Notes under the pieces: model-generated
Database searches by the model: none
What the model was told of the DNA's origin: nothing
Seen by the model: the letters and a program-made list of their open reading frames with translations, nothing else
Source: Candidatus Rokuibacteriota bacterium
GTDB taxonomy: Bacteria > Methylomirabilota > Methylomirabilia > Rokubacteriales > CSP1-6
DNA: 59,775 bases
Reading direction: 5' to 3'
Assembly: GCA_003220615.1 (NCBI GenBank)
Contig: QHTB01000189.1
Location: 1-59,775 of the forward strand
Shown: piece after piece, positions 42,460-51,247 of the stretch
Numbering within the stretch: position 1 is the first letter of the stretch
Layout of the letters: every line of letters starts with the position of its first letter
Made by a program: the position numbers and the translations under genes

Positions 42460-43491
42460 ATGAGTAGCCGCGCCGCCGTCCTCCAGGCTCCGCATCGCTT
42501 CGCGCTGGTCGATCGCGCGGTGCCAGTGCCCGAGCGCGGAGACGTCGTGGTGCGCGTGGCGGCGACGGCGGTGTGCCACACGGATCTCGCCATCTACACC
42601 GGCGAGCATCCGGGCGTGCTCTACCCCCGGGTGATGGGCCACGAAGCGACCGGCGTCGTGGAGTCCGTCGGGGCCGACGTCCGGCGGCTCACCGCGGGCC
42701 AGCGTGTCGTCATCGATCCGATCATCGCGTGCGGCTCGTGTGACTGTTGTCGGCGCGGGCAGGGCAATCTCTGTCGCGACGCCGGACTCCTCGGCCGCGA
42801 GATGGATGGCACGCTGGCTCAGCACGTCGCGCTGCCCGCGCGCTACGTCCACGCGTTGCCGCCGCACCTGCCGCTGGCCGCGGCGACGCTGATCGAGACG
42901 ATGGCCACCGTGCGTCACGCCCAGCAGCGCGTCGGCATCGCCGACGGCGAGACCGTCGTCGTGCTCGGCCAGGGCGCCACCGGGCTCCTCCATACGAAGC
43001 TGGCGAAGCTGGCCGGCGCTCATCGCGTGATCGGGGTGTCGCGCAGTCCGTGGAAGCTCGAGCTCGCGCAGCGCTTCGGGGCAGACCACGTGGTCGGAGG
43101 CGATGAGGATGCTGCCGCCGCGGTCGGCCGGCTGACCGGCGGCGCCGGCGCCGATGTCGTCATCGACACCGCGGGTGGCTCCGAGCTGCTCGCGCTGTCG
43201 ATGCGGATGCTTCGTCCGGGCGGCCGGTTGCTGCTCTACGCGATCAGTCACCAGCCCGTGGAGGGATTCTCGACGTTCCCCGTCTACTACAAGGAGCTGA
43301 CGATCTACGGGGCGCGCGCGCTCACGAGCGGCGACTTCGAGCCCTGCATCGAGCTGGCCGCCGCCGGCGCGATCGACCTCGCGCCGTTCGTCACCGCGGA
43401 GTATCCGCTCCAGCGCGTGGCGGCGGCGTTCGCCGATTACGAGCGCGCGCCCGAGCGGGTGCTGCGACTCGTGATCCTGCCCGAGGCGTGA
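42460..43491 (+). CDS. Zinc-dependent alcohol dehydrogenase (MDR family)
   Basis: 343 residues. The catalytic zinc ligands are Cys39 (AVCHTDLA), His61/Glu62 (MGHEATG) and later Asp/Cys candidates. The structural zinc site is complete: Cys91, Cys94, Cys97 and Cys105 (CGSCDCCRRGQGNLC). The Rossmann motif VVVLGQGATGLLHTKLAKLAGAHRVIGV follows. It oxidises an alcohol or reduces an aldehyde with NAD(P). The start is defined by the family (SSRAAVLQAPHRFALVDRAVP) and lies on the edge of the tandem repeat. The 3' end abuts the convergent aldolase gene, leaving one base. Confidence 0.9.
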   Translation: MSSRAAVLQAPHRFALVDRAVPVPERGDVVVRVAATAVCHTDLAIYTGEHPGVLYPRVMGHEATGVVESVGADVRRLTAGQRVVIDPIIACGSCDCCRRGQGNLCRDAGLLGREMDGTLAQHVALPARYVHALPPHLPLAAATLIETMATVRHAQQRVGIADGETVVVLGQGATGLLHTKLAKLAGAHRVIGVSRSPWKLELAQRFGADHVVGGDEDAAAAVGRLTGGAGADVVIDTAGGSELLALSMRMLRPGGRLLLYAISHQPVEGFSTFPVYYKELTIYGARALTSGDFEPCIELAAAGAIDLAPFVTAEYPLQRVAAAFADYERAPERVLRLVILPEA

Positions 43492-43492
43492 G

Positions 43493-44251
43493 TCAGCGGC
43501 GGGGCTTCTTGGCCGATCTGACCGGCCGCCGGGACAGCAGATGGCCGCAGCCCGCGCGCCGCGCCCAGTACTCCCACGCCCGCCACGTCTCCGGCGACTG
43601 CGGCTGGTAACCGGCCGCCCGGGCCGCGATCTCGCCGGGCGAGAGCGGCGTGACCGGACCGAGGCCCGTCGCGGCCAGCAGGGCCCGCGCGTTGCGCGGC
43701 ACGTAGACCGACATGCGAACGACCTCGATGAGCGAGCGCGCCGCCGCGGCGAAGCCGTGGCCGCGCATCAAGGCCACGTTGTCGCCGCCGAGGCAGCGCG
43801 CCAGGTCGCGGCCCTGCGCCATGTTCGCCACGAGCAGGTTGGTGTCGCCGAAATTGTCCCTGATGTCCCAGACGGAGACGTGAGCGCCGATGAAGCTGCC
43901 CGAGTGGATGACCGGCTGCAGCGGCGTCGTCGTGATCGTGAAGGGCAGCACCGCCTCGGCATGCGCGTGCACGACGGCGTGGACGTCGGGGCGCGCTTCG
44001 TAGATCGCGCCATGGATGAAGCGCTCGAGATAGGGCTGGCGGCTGTCGCCCACAGGTGTGCCATCGAGCTCGAACTCCATGATGTCGTCACGCTCGACCA
44101 GCTCGGGACTGAGCGAGCGCGCGAGCAGGTAGCGCGCGGCATGCGCCGGGTGGCGCAGGCTCACGTGGCCATACGCGTCGACGACGTCTTCGTTGGCCAG
44201 GATTCGGTTGGCGACGACGAGATCCCGGATGGCGGCCTTCACGTCCGTCAT
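43493..44251 (-). CDS. Class II aldolase/adducin-family protein
   Basis: 252 residues from ATG 44251, with CAGGAGAAG upstream on this strand. Fold markers are DAYGHVSLRHP, YLLARSLSPELVERDDIMEFELDG, the acidic Glu76 in PYLERFIHGAIYEARPD and the zinc ligands His95 and His97 in HAVVHAHAEA, with a further His in RGHGFAAAA. It catalyses a retro-aldol cleavage or decarboxylation of a hydroxy acid or phosphosugar. A basic C-terminal tail ends RRPVRSAKKPRR. It is divergent from the PEP-synthase-like gene across 33 bases. Confidence 0.87.
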   Translation of the reverse strand: MTDVKAAIRDLVVANRILANEDVVDAYGHVSLRHPAHAARYLLARSLSPELVERDDIMEFELDGTPVGDSRQPYLERFIHGAIYEARPDVHAVVHAHAEAVLPFTITTTPLQPVIHSGSFIGAHVSVWDIRDNFGDTNLLVANMAQGRDLARCLGGDNVALMRGHGFAAAARSLIEVVRMSVYVPRNARALLAATGLGPVTPLSPGEIAARAAGYQPQSPETWRAWEYWARRAGCGHLLSRRPVRSAKKPRR

Positions 44252-44269
44252 GGCTTCTCCTGATATATA

Positions 44270-44275
44270 TATAGT
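44270..44275 (+). promoter_or_regulatory. -10-like box (TATAGT) in an A+T-rich divergent spacer
   Basis: The 33-base spacer contains an alternating A/T run, TATATATATATAGT. For the rightward gene, TATAGT ends 9 bases before ATG 44285, giving a leaderless start. For the leftward aldolase gene, the same run read in reverse provides TATATAT about 16 bases before its ATG, with a Shine-Dalgarno between. Confidence 0.5.
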
Positions 44276-44284
44276 CGGCCCGAC

Positions 44285-45565
44285 ATGGACCGCTACGTCG
44301 TCGATCTCGCCCATCCCTCCGACGCGACGCCTGATCGCGTCGGACCGAAGACGGCCACGCTCGGGCGTCTGCGCCGGAGCGGCCTGCCCGTTCCCGACGG
44401 CGTGTGCCTCACCGCCGCCGCGTATCGAGCCCAGCTCGCTTTCGCCGGCGGCGAGGCGCCGGCCCGCCGCCTCGCGGCCGCTGAAGGCTTCGAGCGGCGC
44501 CGGCTGGCGCTCGAGGTGAGGCTCGCCTTCCAGCGATCCCCGCTGGCGCCCGACGTGGCGGCGGCGCTGACCGCCGCCTGGACGCGCCTGACCGCGAAGC
44601 CCGGCGCGCTGGTAGCCGCGCGCTCCTCAGCGCTGCTGGAGGATACTCCGGCGGCATCGTTCGCCGGCCAGTTCGATACCTTCCTCGGGATCGGGACCGA
44701 CGCCGATCTGATCACCGCCGTACGCGCGTGCTGGGCCGCGCTGTGGGCGACGCGCGCACTGCACTACATGGAAACGCACGGCGTGGATCCTTCTGCGACG
44801 GCGATGGCCGTGCTCGTCCAGGAGCTGGTCCCCGCGCGCGCGGCCGGAGGCGCGCTCAGCCGCACCACCGACGGTGACGTGCTCATCACCGGGACGTGGG
44901 GCCTCGGCTCAGCGGTCGCTCAAGGCGAGGTCGTGCCCGACCGTTTCGTCGTGCGGCGCGACGGCACGCTGGCCGGCGTCGAGCCCGGCCGCAAGGACCG
45001 GGTCGTACGCGCCGGCCACGACGGCCCACGACCGCACGCCGTCGCACCCGACCTCGTGGACGCGCCCTGTCTCGACGCGGCCCAGGCCATCGAGCTCGCG
45101 CGCTTGACGATGAAGGCGGAAGCGATCCTCGGCGGCCCGGTCGAGGTCGAGTGGGCGCTCGGCGACGTCGGGTTGCAGATCCTCCAGGCGCGTCCGTTGC
45201 GCGTCGAGCCGGCACCGACGCCCGACGCGCTGTGGCTGCGTCATCCCGCGTTGCGCGGCCAGCCCGCCGGTGTGGGCTGGGGCGCGGGAAAAGCGTGCAT
45301 CGTCCTCAGCGAGCACGACCTCGAGCACGTCGAGCCAGGTCAGGTCCTCGTCACGCAGGTCGCCGGGCCCGCGCTGACCGCGGTGCTGGAGCGCGTCGTC
45401 GGCGTGGTGGCCGAGCTGGGCGGCAGCACGTCACATCTCGCATCGCTCGCGCGCGAACGCGGCATTCCCGCCGTTCTCGGCGTCGCCGACGCCACCCGAC
45501 GCATCCCCCACGGCGCCACCGTGGCCGTCGACGGCGTCACGGGCGTCGTGCGCTTCATGCAGTGA
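44285..45565 (+). CDS. Two-domain PEP-synthase-like protein lacking the PEP-binding barrel
   Basis: 426 residues. The N-terminal PPDK_N/ATP-grasp domain includes PKTATLGRLRRSGLPVPDGVCLT (21-43), VAARSSALLEDTPAASFAGQFDTFLGI, GTWGLGSAVAQGEVVPDRFVV and VEVEWALGDVGLQILQARPL. It is followed by the swivelling phosphohistidine domain with ELGGSTSHLASLARERGIPAVLG, where His384 is the expected phospho-carrier. The C-terminal PEP/pyruvate TIM barrel of PpsA, or the acceptor domain of rifampicin phosphotransferase, is absent; the protein ends right after the His domain. It could phosphorylate another protein or substrate, or work with a separate subunit (inference). Confidence 0.82.
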   Translation: MDRYVVDLAHPSDATPDRVGPKTATLGRLRRSGLPVPDGVCLTAAAYRAQLAFAGGEAPARRLAAAEGFERRRLALEVRLAFQRSPLAPDVAAALTAAWTRLTAKPGALVAARSSALLEDTPAASFAGQFDTFLGIGTDADLITAVRACWAALWATRALHYMETHGVDPSATAMAVLVQELVPARAAGGALSRTTDGDVLITGTWGLGSAVAQGEVVPDRFVVRRDGTLAGVEPGRKDRVVRAGHDGPRPHAVAPDLVDAPCLDAAQAIELARLTMKAEAILGGPVEVEWALGDVGLQILQARPLRVEPAPTPDALWLRHPALRGQPAGVGWGAGKACIVLSEHDLEHVEPGQVLVTQVAGPALTAVLERVVGVVAELGGSTSHLASLARERGIPAVLGVADATRRIPHGATVAVDGVTGVVRFMQ

Positions 45566-45584
45566 CGTCGCCGCTCCATCGTCC

Positions 45585-46814
45585 TCACGGTTTTGCCGGA
45601 GGGTAGTTGCGGTCGTAGGCCGGCAACTTGAGGAACTCGTCGGGCTTGTACGTCCAGAACTGCGACACCATCGGGTAGGTGTGGATTACGGTGTTCTGAA
45701 GCTTTCCACCAACGCGCTCGACCTTCAGGATGTAGACGTTCTGCGTGGGATTGCCGTACTCGTCGAGCGTGATGGGCCCTCGCGGATCCGGCGTGGTCTC
45801 GCTCGCCCGGCGGATCGCGACCAGGAAGCGTGCGCGGTCTTCGACCTGGCCCTCGAGCGCGTTCGCGGCCGCGCTGATCCAGCGGCCGGCGCTGTACATG
45901 ACCGCGGTGAAGTACGCGGGCGGGTTCTTGCCCTTGGCCTCCGCCAGCTTCATGAAGGTCTGGTTGGCCGGAGTCGGGAGCGTCGGCGCCCAGATGAGCG
46001 ACGTCACGATGCCGATCGCCTCGTCCCCCATCGAGCGGAGGGCCGACTCGTCCGTGAAGACGCCGATCCCGATCAGCGGCAGGCGCTCCTTGAGCCCCTG
46101 CTCGGCGTACTGCTTGGCGAAGCGCACCGCCTGGGCGGCGACGAAGACCTGCACGACCGCGTCGATGTCACGGGGGAGCTGGGTCAGATACGGCGCGAAG
46201 TCGAGCGCGTTGAGCGGTACCCAGATCTTCTGGACGACGCGTCCGCCCGCGTCCTCGAAGACGCGCTGGAAGCCGCCGCTGCACTCGTGGCCGAAGGGAT
46301 TGTCCATGGCGACGACGGCCACGCGCCGGTACTTGAGGGTCTTGGCCGCGTAGTCGCCGAGGGCGTGCATCGGCTGGCTCGCGCTGAAGTTCGTGCGCAG
46401 GATCCACTTGGTCAGCTTGCGCTTGGTGAGATCGTCGGGCGTCGTCAAGAAGAGTGCCGGCAGCGTGTCGCGCTCGATCGGTTGCACGAGCGCGTAGCCG
46501 ATGTTCGAGAGCAGGACGCCGGTCAGGACGTGGATCTTGTCCTGCTGCACGAGCTTGCGGTACTTCGCCTGGGCGGTGGCCGGATTGCCCTCGGTGTCCT
46601 CCTCGATCAACTCGACCTTGCGACCACCGGCCTGGTAGTTGACCTGCTCGAAGGCCAGCTTCAACCCGTCGAGCATGTCCTTGCCGGCCTGGGCGAAGAT
46701 GCCGGTCTGCGGCCCGAGGTAGCCGACGCGAATCGACTCGGCGGCGGCGGCCGGGCGAGCCAGCGGCAGAGCGGCGAGCGAGAGTGAGCCCGTGAGGAAC
46801 GAGCGGCGATTCAT
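45585..46814 (-). CDS. Branched-chain amino acid-type substrate-binding protein (second of the operon)
   Basis: 409 residues, with AGGAGG before the ATG. A twin-arginine-like signal, MNRRSFLTGSLSLAALPLARPAAAA, then the Peripla_BP_6 fold: IRVGYLGPQTGIFAQAGKDMLDGLKLAFEQV, VELIEEDTEGNPATAQAKYRKLVQQDKIHVLTG and AVVAMDNPFGHECSGGFQRVFEDAGGRVVQ. It is the last gene of the Liv operon, 30 bases after livF, and resembles the other binding protein at 49068-50318, so one transporter appears to have two receptors. Confidence 0.9.
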   Translation of the reverse strand: MNRRSFLTGSLSLAALPLARPAAAAESIRVGYLGPQTGIFAQAGKDMLDGLKLAFEQVNYQAGGRKVELIEEDTEGNPATAQAKYRKLVQQDKIHVLTGVLLSNIGYALVQPIERDTLPALFLTTPDDLTKRKLTKWILRTNFSASQPMHALGDYAAKTLKYRRVAVVAMDNPFGHECSGGFQRVFEDAGGRVVQKIWVPLNALDFAPYLTQLPRDIDAVVQVFVAAQAVRFAKQYAEQGLKERLPLIGIGVFTDESALRSMGDEAIGIVTSLIWAPTLPTPANQTFMKLAEAKGKNPPAYFTAVMYSAGRWISAAANALEGQVEDRARFLVAIRRASETTPDPRGPITLDEYGNPTQNVYILKVERVGGKLQNTVIHTYPMVSQFWTYKPDEFLKLPAYDRNYPPAKP

Positions 46815-46844
46815 CCGAACCTCCTGTCGTTTCGTGCGGCCACC

Positions 46845-47558
46845 TTACACCCCGAGATAGCGCGACTGGACGTCGTGGTTCTGGGCCAGCTCGGCGGGCG
46901 TCGAGGAGTGCACGATCTGGCCGCGGCTCAGCACGTGCACGTGGTCGGCGACGCTCAGCGCCATCGGCAGGTTCTGCTCGACGAGCAAGATCGAAAGGCC
47001 CTCACCCTTGAGCCGCGCGATCGTCGCGCCGACTTCCCGGACGAGTAACGGGGCCAGGCCTTCGGTCGGCTCGTCCATCAACAGCAGCTCGGGGTTGCTC
47101 ATGAGGGCGCGGCCGATGGCCAGCATCTGCTGCTCACCGCCGGACAGCTTGTTCGCGCGATTGACGGCGCGCTCTTTCAAGCGTGGGAACAGCCCGTAGA
47201 CGCGCTCGAGCGTCCAGCCCCCGCCGTTGCCGCGGGCGGCCACTTCGAGATTCTCGCGCACGCTCAGCGAAGGAAAGACCCGCCGTCCTTGTGGGACGAG
47301 GCCCATGCCCAGCGCCACCATCCGGAACGAGGGCCAGTGCGTCACGTCGCGGCCCTTGAAGTGAATGCTGCCGCGCCGGGCCGGCGTGAAGCCGATGACG
47401 GACCGGATCAGCGTCGTCTTGCCCATCCCGTTGCGGCCGAGGATCGTCACCACCTGGCCGGGCGCCACGGTGAGCGACACGCCGTGGAGGACGTGGCTCT
47501 CACCGTAGTAGGTGTGGACGTCCCGGACCTCGAGGACGGAGCGCGCGCCGTCGCTCAT
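46845..47558 (-). CDS. livF: Branched-chain amino acid ABC transporter ATPase LivF-like
   Basis: 237 residues from ATG 47558, overlapping the livG stop (ATGA). The Walker A is GRNGMGKTT at 41-49, the signature motif KLSGGEQQM, the Walker B LLLMDEPTEGLAP and the H-loop region ILLVEQNLPMAL. It opens VLEVRDVHTYYGESHVLHGVSL, typical of LivF. It energises the LivHM permease at the cytoplasmic membrane. Confidence 0.93.
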   Translation of the reverse strand: MSDGARSVLEVRDVHTYYGESHVLHGVSLTVAPGQVVTILGRNGMGKTTLIRSVIGFTPARRGSIHFKGRDVTHWPSFRMVALGMGLVPQGRRVFPSLSVRENLEVAARGNGGGWTLERVYGLFPRLKERAVNRANKLSGGEQQMLAIGRALMSNPELLLMDEPTEGLAPLLVREVGATIARLKGEGLSILLVEQNLPMALSVADHVHVLSRGQIVHSSTPAELAQNHDVQSRYLGV

Positions 47559-48304
47559 GCCCCGAGATAGATCTCGCGCACCATCGGGTCGGCCTTGACC
47601 TGGTCGCGCAGCCCGTCGGCGATCACGCGGCCGTAGTGCAGCACGGTCACGTGCTGGGCGATCTCGAGCGCGATGTCCATGTCGTGCTCGATGATGAGGA
47701 CGGTGATGGCGGGATCGAGCCGGCGCAGCAGGTCGGCCATCATGTGCGACTCGGCCGGCGACAGCCCGGCGCACGGCTCGTCGAGCAGGAGCACGCGCGG
47801 CCGGCCGGCCAGCGCCAGGGCGATCTCGAGCTGACGCTGCTCGCCGTGCGAGAGATGGCGCACCTCCCTGCCGGCGCGATCGCCGAGGCCGACGGCGGCC
47901 AGCGCCTCCTGCGCGCGGACAGCGAGGCCGTGATAGCGCCGCAGCGGCCGGAGCATCACGAACTTGGTCGATTCGAGCGCCTGGACGGCGAGCAGGCAGT
48001 TCTCCAGCACGGTGAGCGTGCGGAAGAGGTTCGTGATCTGAAACGTGCGGGCGAGGCCGAGCGCCGCTCGCCGGTGCGGCGCCACGCCGGTGACGTCGCG
48101 CCCGAAGAGCCGGATCGAGCCGGAGGTGACCGGCAGCTCACCCGAGATCAGGTTGAAGAGCGTCGTCTTCCCGGCACCGTTGGGCCCGATCAGCGCGCGG
48201 CGCTCGCCCGGCCGCACGGTGAGCGTGACGGCGTCGACGGCCCGCAGCCCGCCGAAGGCCTTGCTGACGCCGTTCAGCGCGAGGGCGTGTTGGTCTTCAG
48301 CCAT
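47555..48304 (-). CDS. livG: Branched-chain amino acid ABC transporter ATPase LivG-like
   Basis: 249 residues from ATG 48304. The Walker A is GPNGAGKTT at 40-48, the signature LSHGEQRQLEIALAL, the Walker B VLLLDEPCAGLSP and VLIIEHDMDIALEIAQHVTVLHYGRVIADG. LARTFQITNLFRTLTVLEN is typical of LivG. The first 31 bases overlap the end of the hydrolase gene upstream, and the end overlaps livF. Confidence 0.93.
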   Translation of the reverse strand: MAEDQHALALNGVSKAFGGLRAVDAVTLTVRPGERRALIGPNGAGKTTLFNLISGELPVTSGSIRLFGRDVTGVAPHRRAALGLARTFQITNLFRTLTVLENCLLAVQALESTKFVMLRPLRRYHGLAVRAQEALAAVGLGDRAGREVRHLSHGEQRQLEIALALAGRPRVLLLDEPCAGLSPAESHMMADLLRRLDPAITVLIIEHDMDIALEIAQHVTVLHYGRVIADGLRDQVKADPMVREIYLGA

Positions 48305-49083
48305 GCCGTCACGAGGTTCACCAACTCCTGATCGAGGCCGTTGAAGCCGTGGTACGCCCAGGACTCGCAGGGTGGTCCCTCGGAAATGCCGCCGCTCAGC
48401 GTCTTCACGTCGACGCGCGGCGCGCCGGTCAAGAGCTTTCGGAAGGCCACCGCGTCGGACGCCGGCGAGAATCGACACTGATCGAGCTCGTGACCGACGA
48501 GGAGCGTCGGCACGGCAATCCGGTTGAGCCCGCGGACGGTGCTCTGCGCCGACTGCGAGTCGCTCCGGCTCGACATCAACGTTCCGGACGTGACGACGAT
48601 CCCGTCGGGCCGCTCGGCGCCGGACAGCCGCGCCGCCGCGTTGGCGACCGATATGGCGCCACGACTGGTGCCGATCAGCCAGACCGGCGGGGCCTGTGGA
48701 CGCAGATAGGCGATGACCGCGCCGAGGTCACGGGCGTGGCCCGCCGACGAGCGATACCCTTCGTCGGCGCCGCCTGGCCGCTTGAACTCCGCCGCGATGT
48801 CGGGGACGGCCGCGACGTAGCCGGCGACCACGTAGAGGCCTCTCGTCCGCACGAGCTGGTTCGGCGCGCCCCAGCCGAGGCGGCCGTCGGCGGAGATCTC
48901 GAGGTTGCCGTGACCGCCGGCGATGAGGACGACACTGCCCAGGGCGGGCCCCGCCGGGCGCTGGACGAGGACGCGGATCGACTGGCCGGGCCGCGTGGCG
49001 AGCGTCACGACCTCCTCGGTCTGGGCGCCGGCGACTCCGGCGCCCAGCGCCGCCAGCACGAGTCCTGTCAGCAGGCCTTGCAC
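48274..49083 (-). CDS. Secreted alpha/beta-hydrolase-like protein inside the Liv operon
   Basis: 269 residues from GTG 49083, which lies 16 bases inside the upstream binding-protein gene. A signal peptide (LLTGLVLAALGAGVAGAQ) is followed by an alpha/beta hydrolase fold: SVVLIAGGHGNLEISADGRLGW, VWLIGTSRGAISVANAAARL with the nucleophile Ser140, and IAVPTLLVGHELDQCRFSPAS; a late His in WAYHGFNGLDQELVNLV may complete the triad. Both ends overlap Liv genes (16 and 31 bases), so it belongs to the operon. A periplasmic hydrolase that releases the transported ligand from a conjugate is a reasonable guess. Confidence 0.77.
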   Translation of the reverse strand: MQGLLTGLVLAALGAGVAGAQTEEVVTLATRPGQSIRVLVQRPAGPALGSVVLIAGGHGNLEISADGRLGWGAPNQLVRTRGLYVVAGYVAAVPDIAAEFKRPGGADEGYRSSAGHARDLGAVIAYLRPQAPPVWLIGTSRGAISVANAAARLSGAERPDGIVVTSGTLMSSRSDSQSAQSTVRGLNRIAVPTLLVGHELDQCRFSPASDAVAFRKLLTGAPRVDVKTLSGGISEGPPCESWAYHGFNGLDQELVNLVTAWLKTNTPSR

Positions 49084-50318
49084 GGCGGATAGTCGCGCGT
49101 GTAGAGCGGCGTCTTCAGATATTCCTCGGGGTTGTACTTCCAGAACTGGCTGACGTTCGGATACGTGAAGAACACGGTGTTCTGGAGCTTGCCGCCGACT
49201 CGCTCCACCTTGCGGATGTACACGTTCTGGACGGGATTGCCGAACGCATCGATCTTCACGGGGCCGCGCGGGAAGTCCTTCAGCTCGACCTTGCGGAGCG
49301 CGGCCAGCAACGCCTCGCGATCCTCCACCTTGCCGGAGACCGCCTTGATGGCCTCGGCGATCCAGCGTGCGTTGGTGTAGCACGTCTCCGCGTAGTACGA
49401 GGGGATCTTTCCCGCCTTGGTCTCGAAGGCCTTCGCGAAGCGCTGATTGGTGGGGTTCTCGAGCGCGGCCGAGTAGTGGAGCGTGCTGATCGTGCCGAGG
49501 GCCTCGTCGCCCATCTGCGGCAGCACGGACTCGTCGACGGTCGTGCCGTTCGAGAGCAGCGGCACGCGTCCCTTCAGTCCGCTGTTCTCGTACTCTTTCA
49601 TGAACTGGAGCGCGAGCTTGCCGAAGAAGACCGCGAAGACCGCGTCGGAGTCGCGCTTGACCTGGGAGAGGAACGGGGCGAAGTCGTTGGTGTTGAGCGG
49701 GACCCAGACCTTCTGGATGATCTGGCCGCCGCCTTCCTCGAACGTGCGCTGGAAGCCGCCCACCGATTCCCACCCGAACGCGTAGTCGGCGGCCACCGTC
49801 GCGATCTTCCGGTACTTGGTGTTCTTGATCACCCAGTCGCCCAGCGCGTGCGTCGACTGGCTCGAGTTCCAGCCCGTGCGCACGACCCACTTGGCGGGCT
49901 TGCGCTGGGTCAGGTCATCGGACGACATCACCGGGTACGTCGTCGGGATCTTCTGGGCCTCGGCGAACGGATGGATCGCGTAGCCGGTGGAGGCGAGGAG
50001 GCCGCCGCTCAGGATGTGGACGTGGTCCTGATCGACGAGCTTGCGCGCCTTGGTGAGCGCCGTCTGCGTGTTGCCCTCGGTGTCCTCGACGATCAGCTCG
50101 ATCTTCCGCCCGGCCACCGTGCGGCCGATCTCGTCGAGGTACAGCTCGGTGCCGTTGAGCATGTCCTTGCCGAGCGCGGACGCGGCGCCGGTCAGCGGCG
50201 ACAGGAAGCCGATCTTGATCGGCCCGCTCTGCGCCCGCGCGGTCGGGGTGCCGAGCCCGGCGACGAGGGCGAGGAGAAACGCGGCGAGGGCGAAGAGCGC
50301 GATCGTGCGACGGCTCAT
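49068..50318 (-). CDS. Branched-chain amino acid-type substrate-binding protein (first of the operon)
   Basis: 416 residues from ATG 50318, with AGGAGG upstream. Signal peptide ALFALAAFLLALVAGLGTPTARA, then IKIGFLSPLTGAASALGKDMLNGTELYLDEIG, IELIVEDTEGNTQTALTKARKLVDQDHVHILSG and TVAADYAFGWESVGGFQRTFEEGGGQIIQ. It ends YTRDYPPCKAC. It is closely related to the protein at 38734-39972. Its start overlaps the livM stop, and its end overlaps the hydrolase start, so it is embedded in the operon. Confidence 0.92.
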   Translation of the reverse strand: MSRRTIALFALAAFLLALVAGLGTPTARAQSGPIKIGFLSPLTGAASALGKDMLNGTELYLDEIGRTVAGRKIELIVEDTEGNTQTALTKARKLVDQDHVHILSGGLLASTGYAIHPFAEAQKIPTTYPVMSSDDLTQRKPAKWVVRTGWNSSQSTHALGDWVIKNTKYRKIATVAADYAFGWESVGGFQRTFEEGGGQIIQKVWVPLNTNDFAPFLSQVKRDSDAVFAVFFGKLALQFMKEYENSGLKGRVPLLSNGTTVDESVLPQMGDEALGTISTLHYSAALENPTNQRFAKAFETKAGKIPSYYAETCYTNARWIAEAIKAVSGKVEDREALLAALRKVELKDFPRGPVKIDAFGNPVQNVYIRKVERVGGKLQNTVFFTYPNVSQFWKYNPEEYLKTPLYTRDYPPCKAC

Positions 50319-51247
50319 GAAGACCTCCTGTGGAAGGCGCCCGCCAGGCCGCGCGGCGCGAAGAGGATGACGCCGATGTACACGGCGCCGAGGATCAGCA
50401 GCCAGCGCTTGGTGTACACGCTCACGAAGTTCTTGAGAAACACGATGAGGGCGGCGCCCACCGCCGGGCCGAGCAGCGTGCCCTGGCCGCCGAGCGCGAC
50501 CATGAGGAGCGCCTCGACCGACGTGACGAGCTGGACGTCGACCGGGCTGACGAAGCCGTTGTAGTAGGCCCACAGCACGCCCGAGAAGCCGGCGAAGGTC
50601 CCGGCGATGACGAAGGCCAGGTACTTGTGGAGCCACACGTTGTAGCCGAGGATGCGCATGCGCGATTCGCTCTCGCGGATGCCCTTGAGGCTCATGCCGA
50701 ACGGCGATGCCACGATCAGCGCGAGCAGCGCGAGCGCCACCAGCGCGCAGACGAGCGATAAGTAGAAGAAGGGCAGCGGGCCCCAGAAGCTCCACGGCAA
50801 CCCGAGGTCCGGCCGCGGCACGCCCGAGATGCCGTTGTCACCCTTGGTCAGGGACACCCACCGGAAGGCGAGCCCCCACACGACCATGCCGAGCGCCAGC
50901 GTGATCATCAGGAAGTAGGTGCCGGTGGCGCGGATGGCGATGAGCCCGAAGAGCGCGGCGGCCACGGCGGCGAAGACGACCCCGGCGATCAGGCAGACCA
51001 CGAATCCGCTCTGGCGCTCGGTGGTGAGGATGGCGACGGCGTAGGCCGCGACGCCGAAATACGCGGCGTGACCGAGCGAGGGCAGCCCGGTGAAGCCGAG
51101 CAGCACGTCGAGGCTCATCGCGAGGATGGCCACGATCATGGCCTGGGTCAGCAACGTGAGCGGATACGACGGCAGCCACGGCGCGACCGCCGCGGCCGCC
51201 ACGACGACGACGGCGACGCCGACCAGGACGCCGGGCCGGCGCATCAT
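50315..51247 (-). CDS. livM: Branched-chain amino acid ABC transporter permease LivM-like
   Basis: 310 residues from ATG 51247 (a second ATG follows directly), overlapping the livH stop. About nine to ten membrane helices; the LivM signature GFTGLPSLGHAAYFGVAAYAVA, ATGTYFLMITLALGMVVWGLAF, and SPFGMSLKGIRESESRMRILGYNVWLHKYLAFVIAG with the EAA-like cytoplasmic loop. GGQGTLLGPAVGAALIV follows near the end. It forms the inner-membrane channel with LivH. Confidence 0.93.
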   Translation of the reverse strand: MMRRPGVLVGVAVVVVAAAAVAPWLPSYPLTLLTQAMIVAILAMSLDVLLGFTGLPSLGHAAYFGVAAYAVAILTTERQSGFVVCLIAGVVFAAVAAALFGLIAIRATGTYFLMITLALGMVVWGLAFRWVSLTKGDNGISGVPRPDLGLPWSFWGPLPFFYLSLVCALVALALLALIVASPFGMSLKGIRESESRMRILGYNVWLHKYLAFVIAGTFAGFSGVLWAYYNGFVSPVDVQLVTSVEALLMVALGGQGTLLGPAVGAALIVFLKNFVSVYTKRWLLILGAVYIGVILFAPRGLAGAFHRRSS

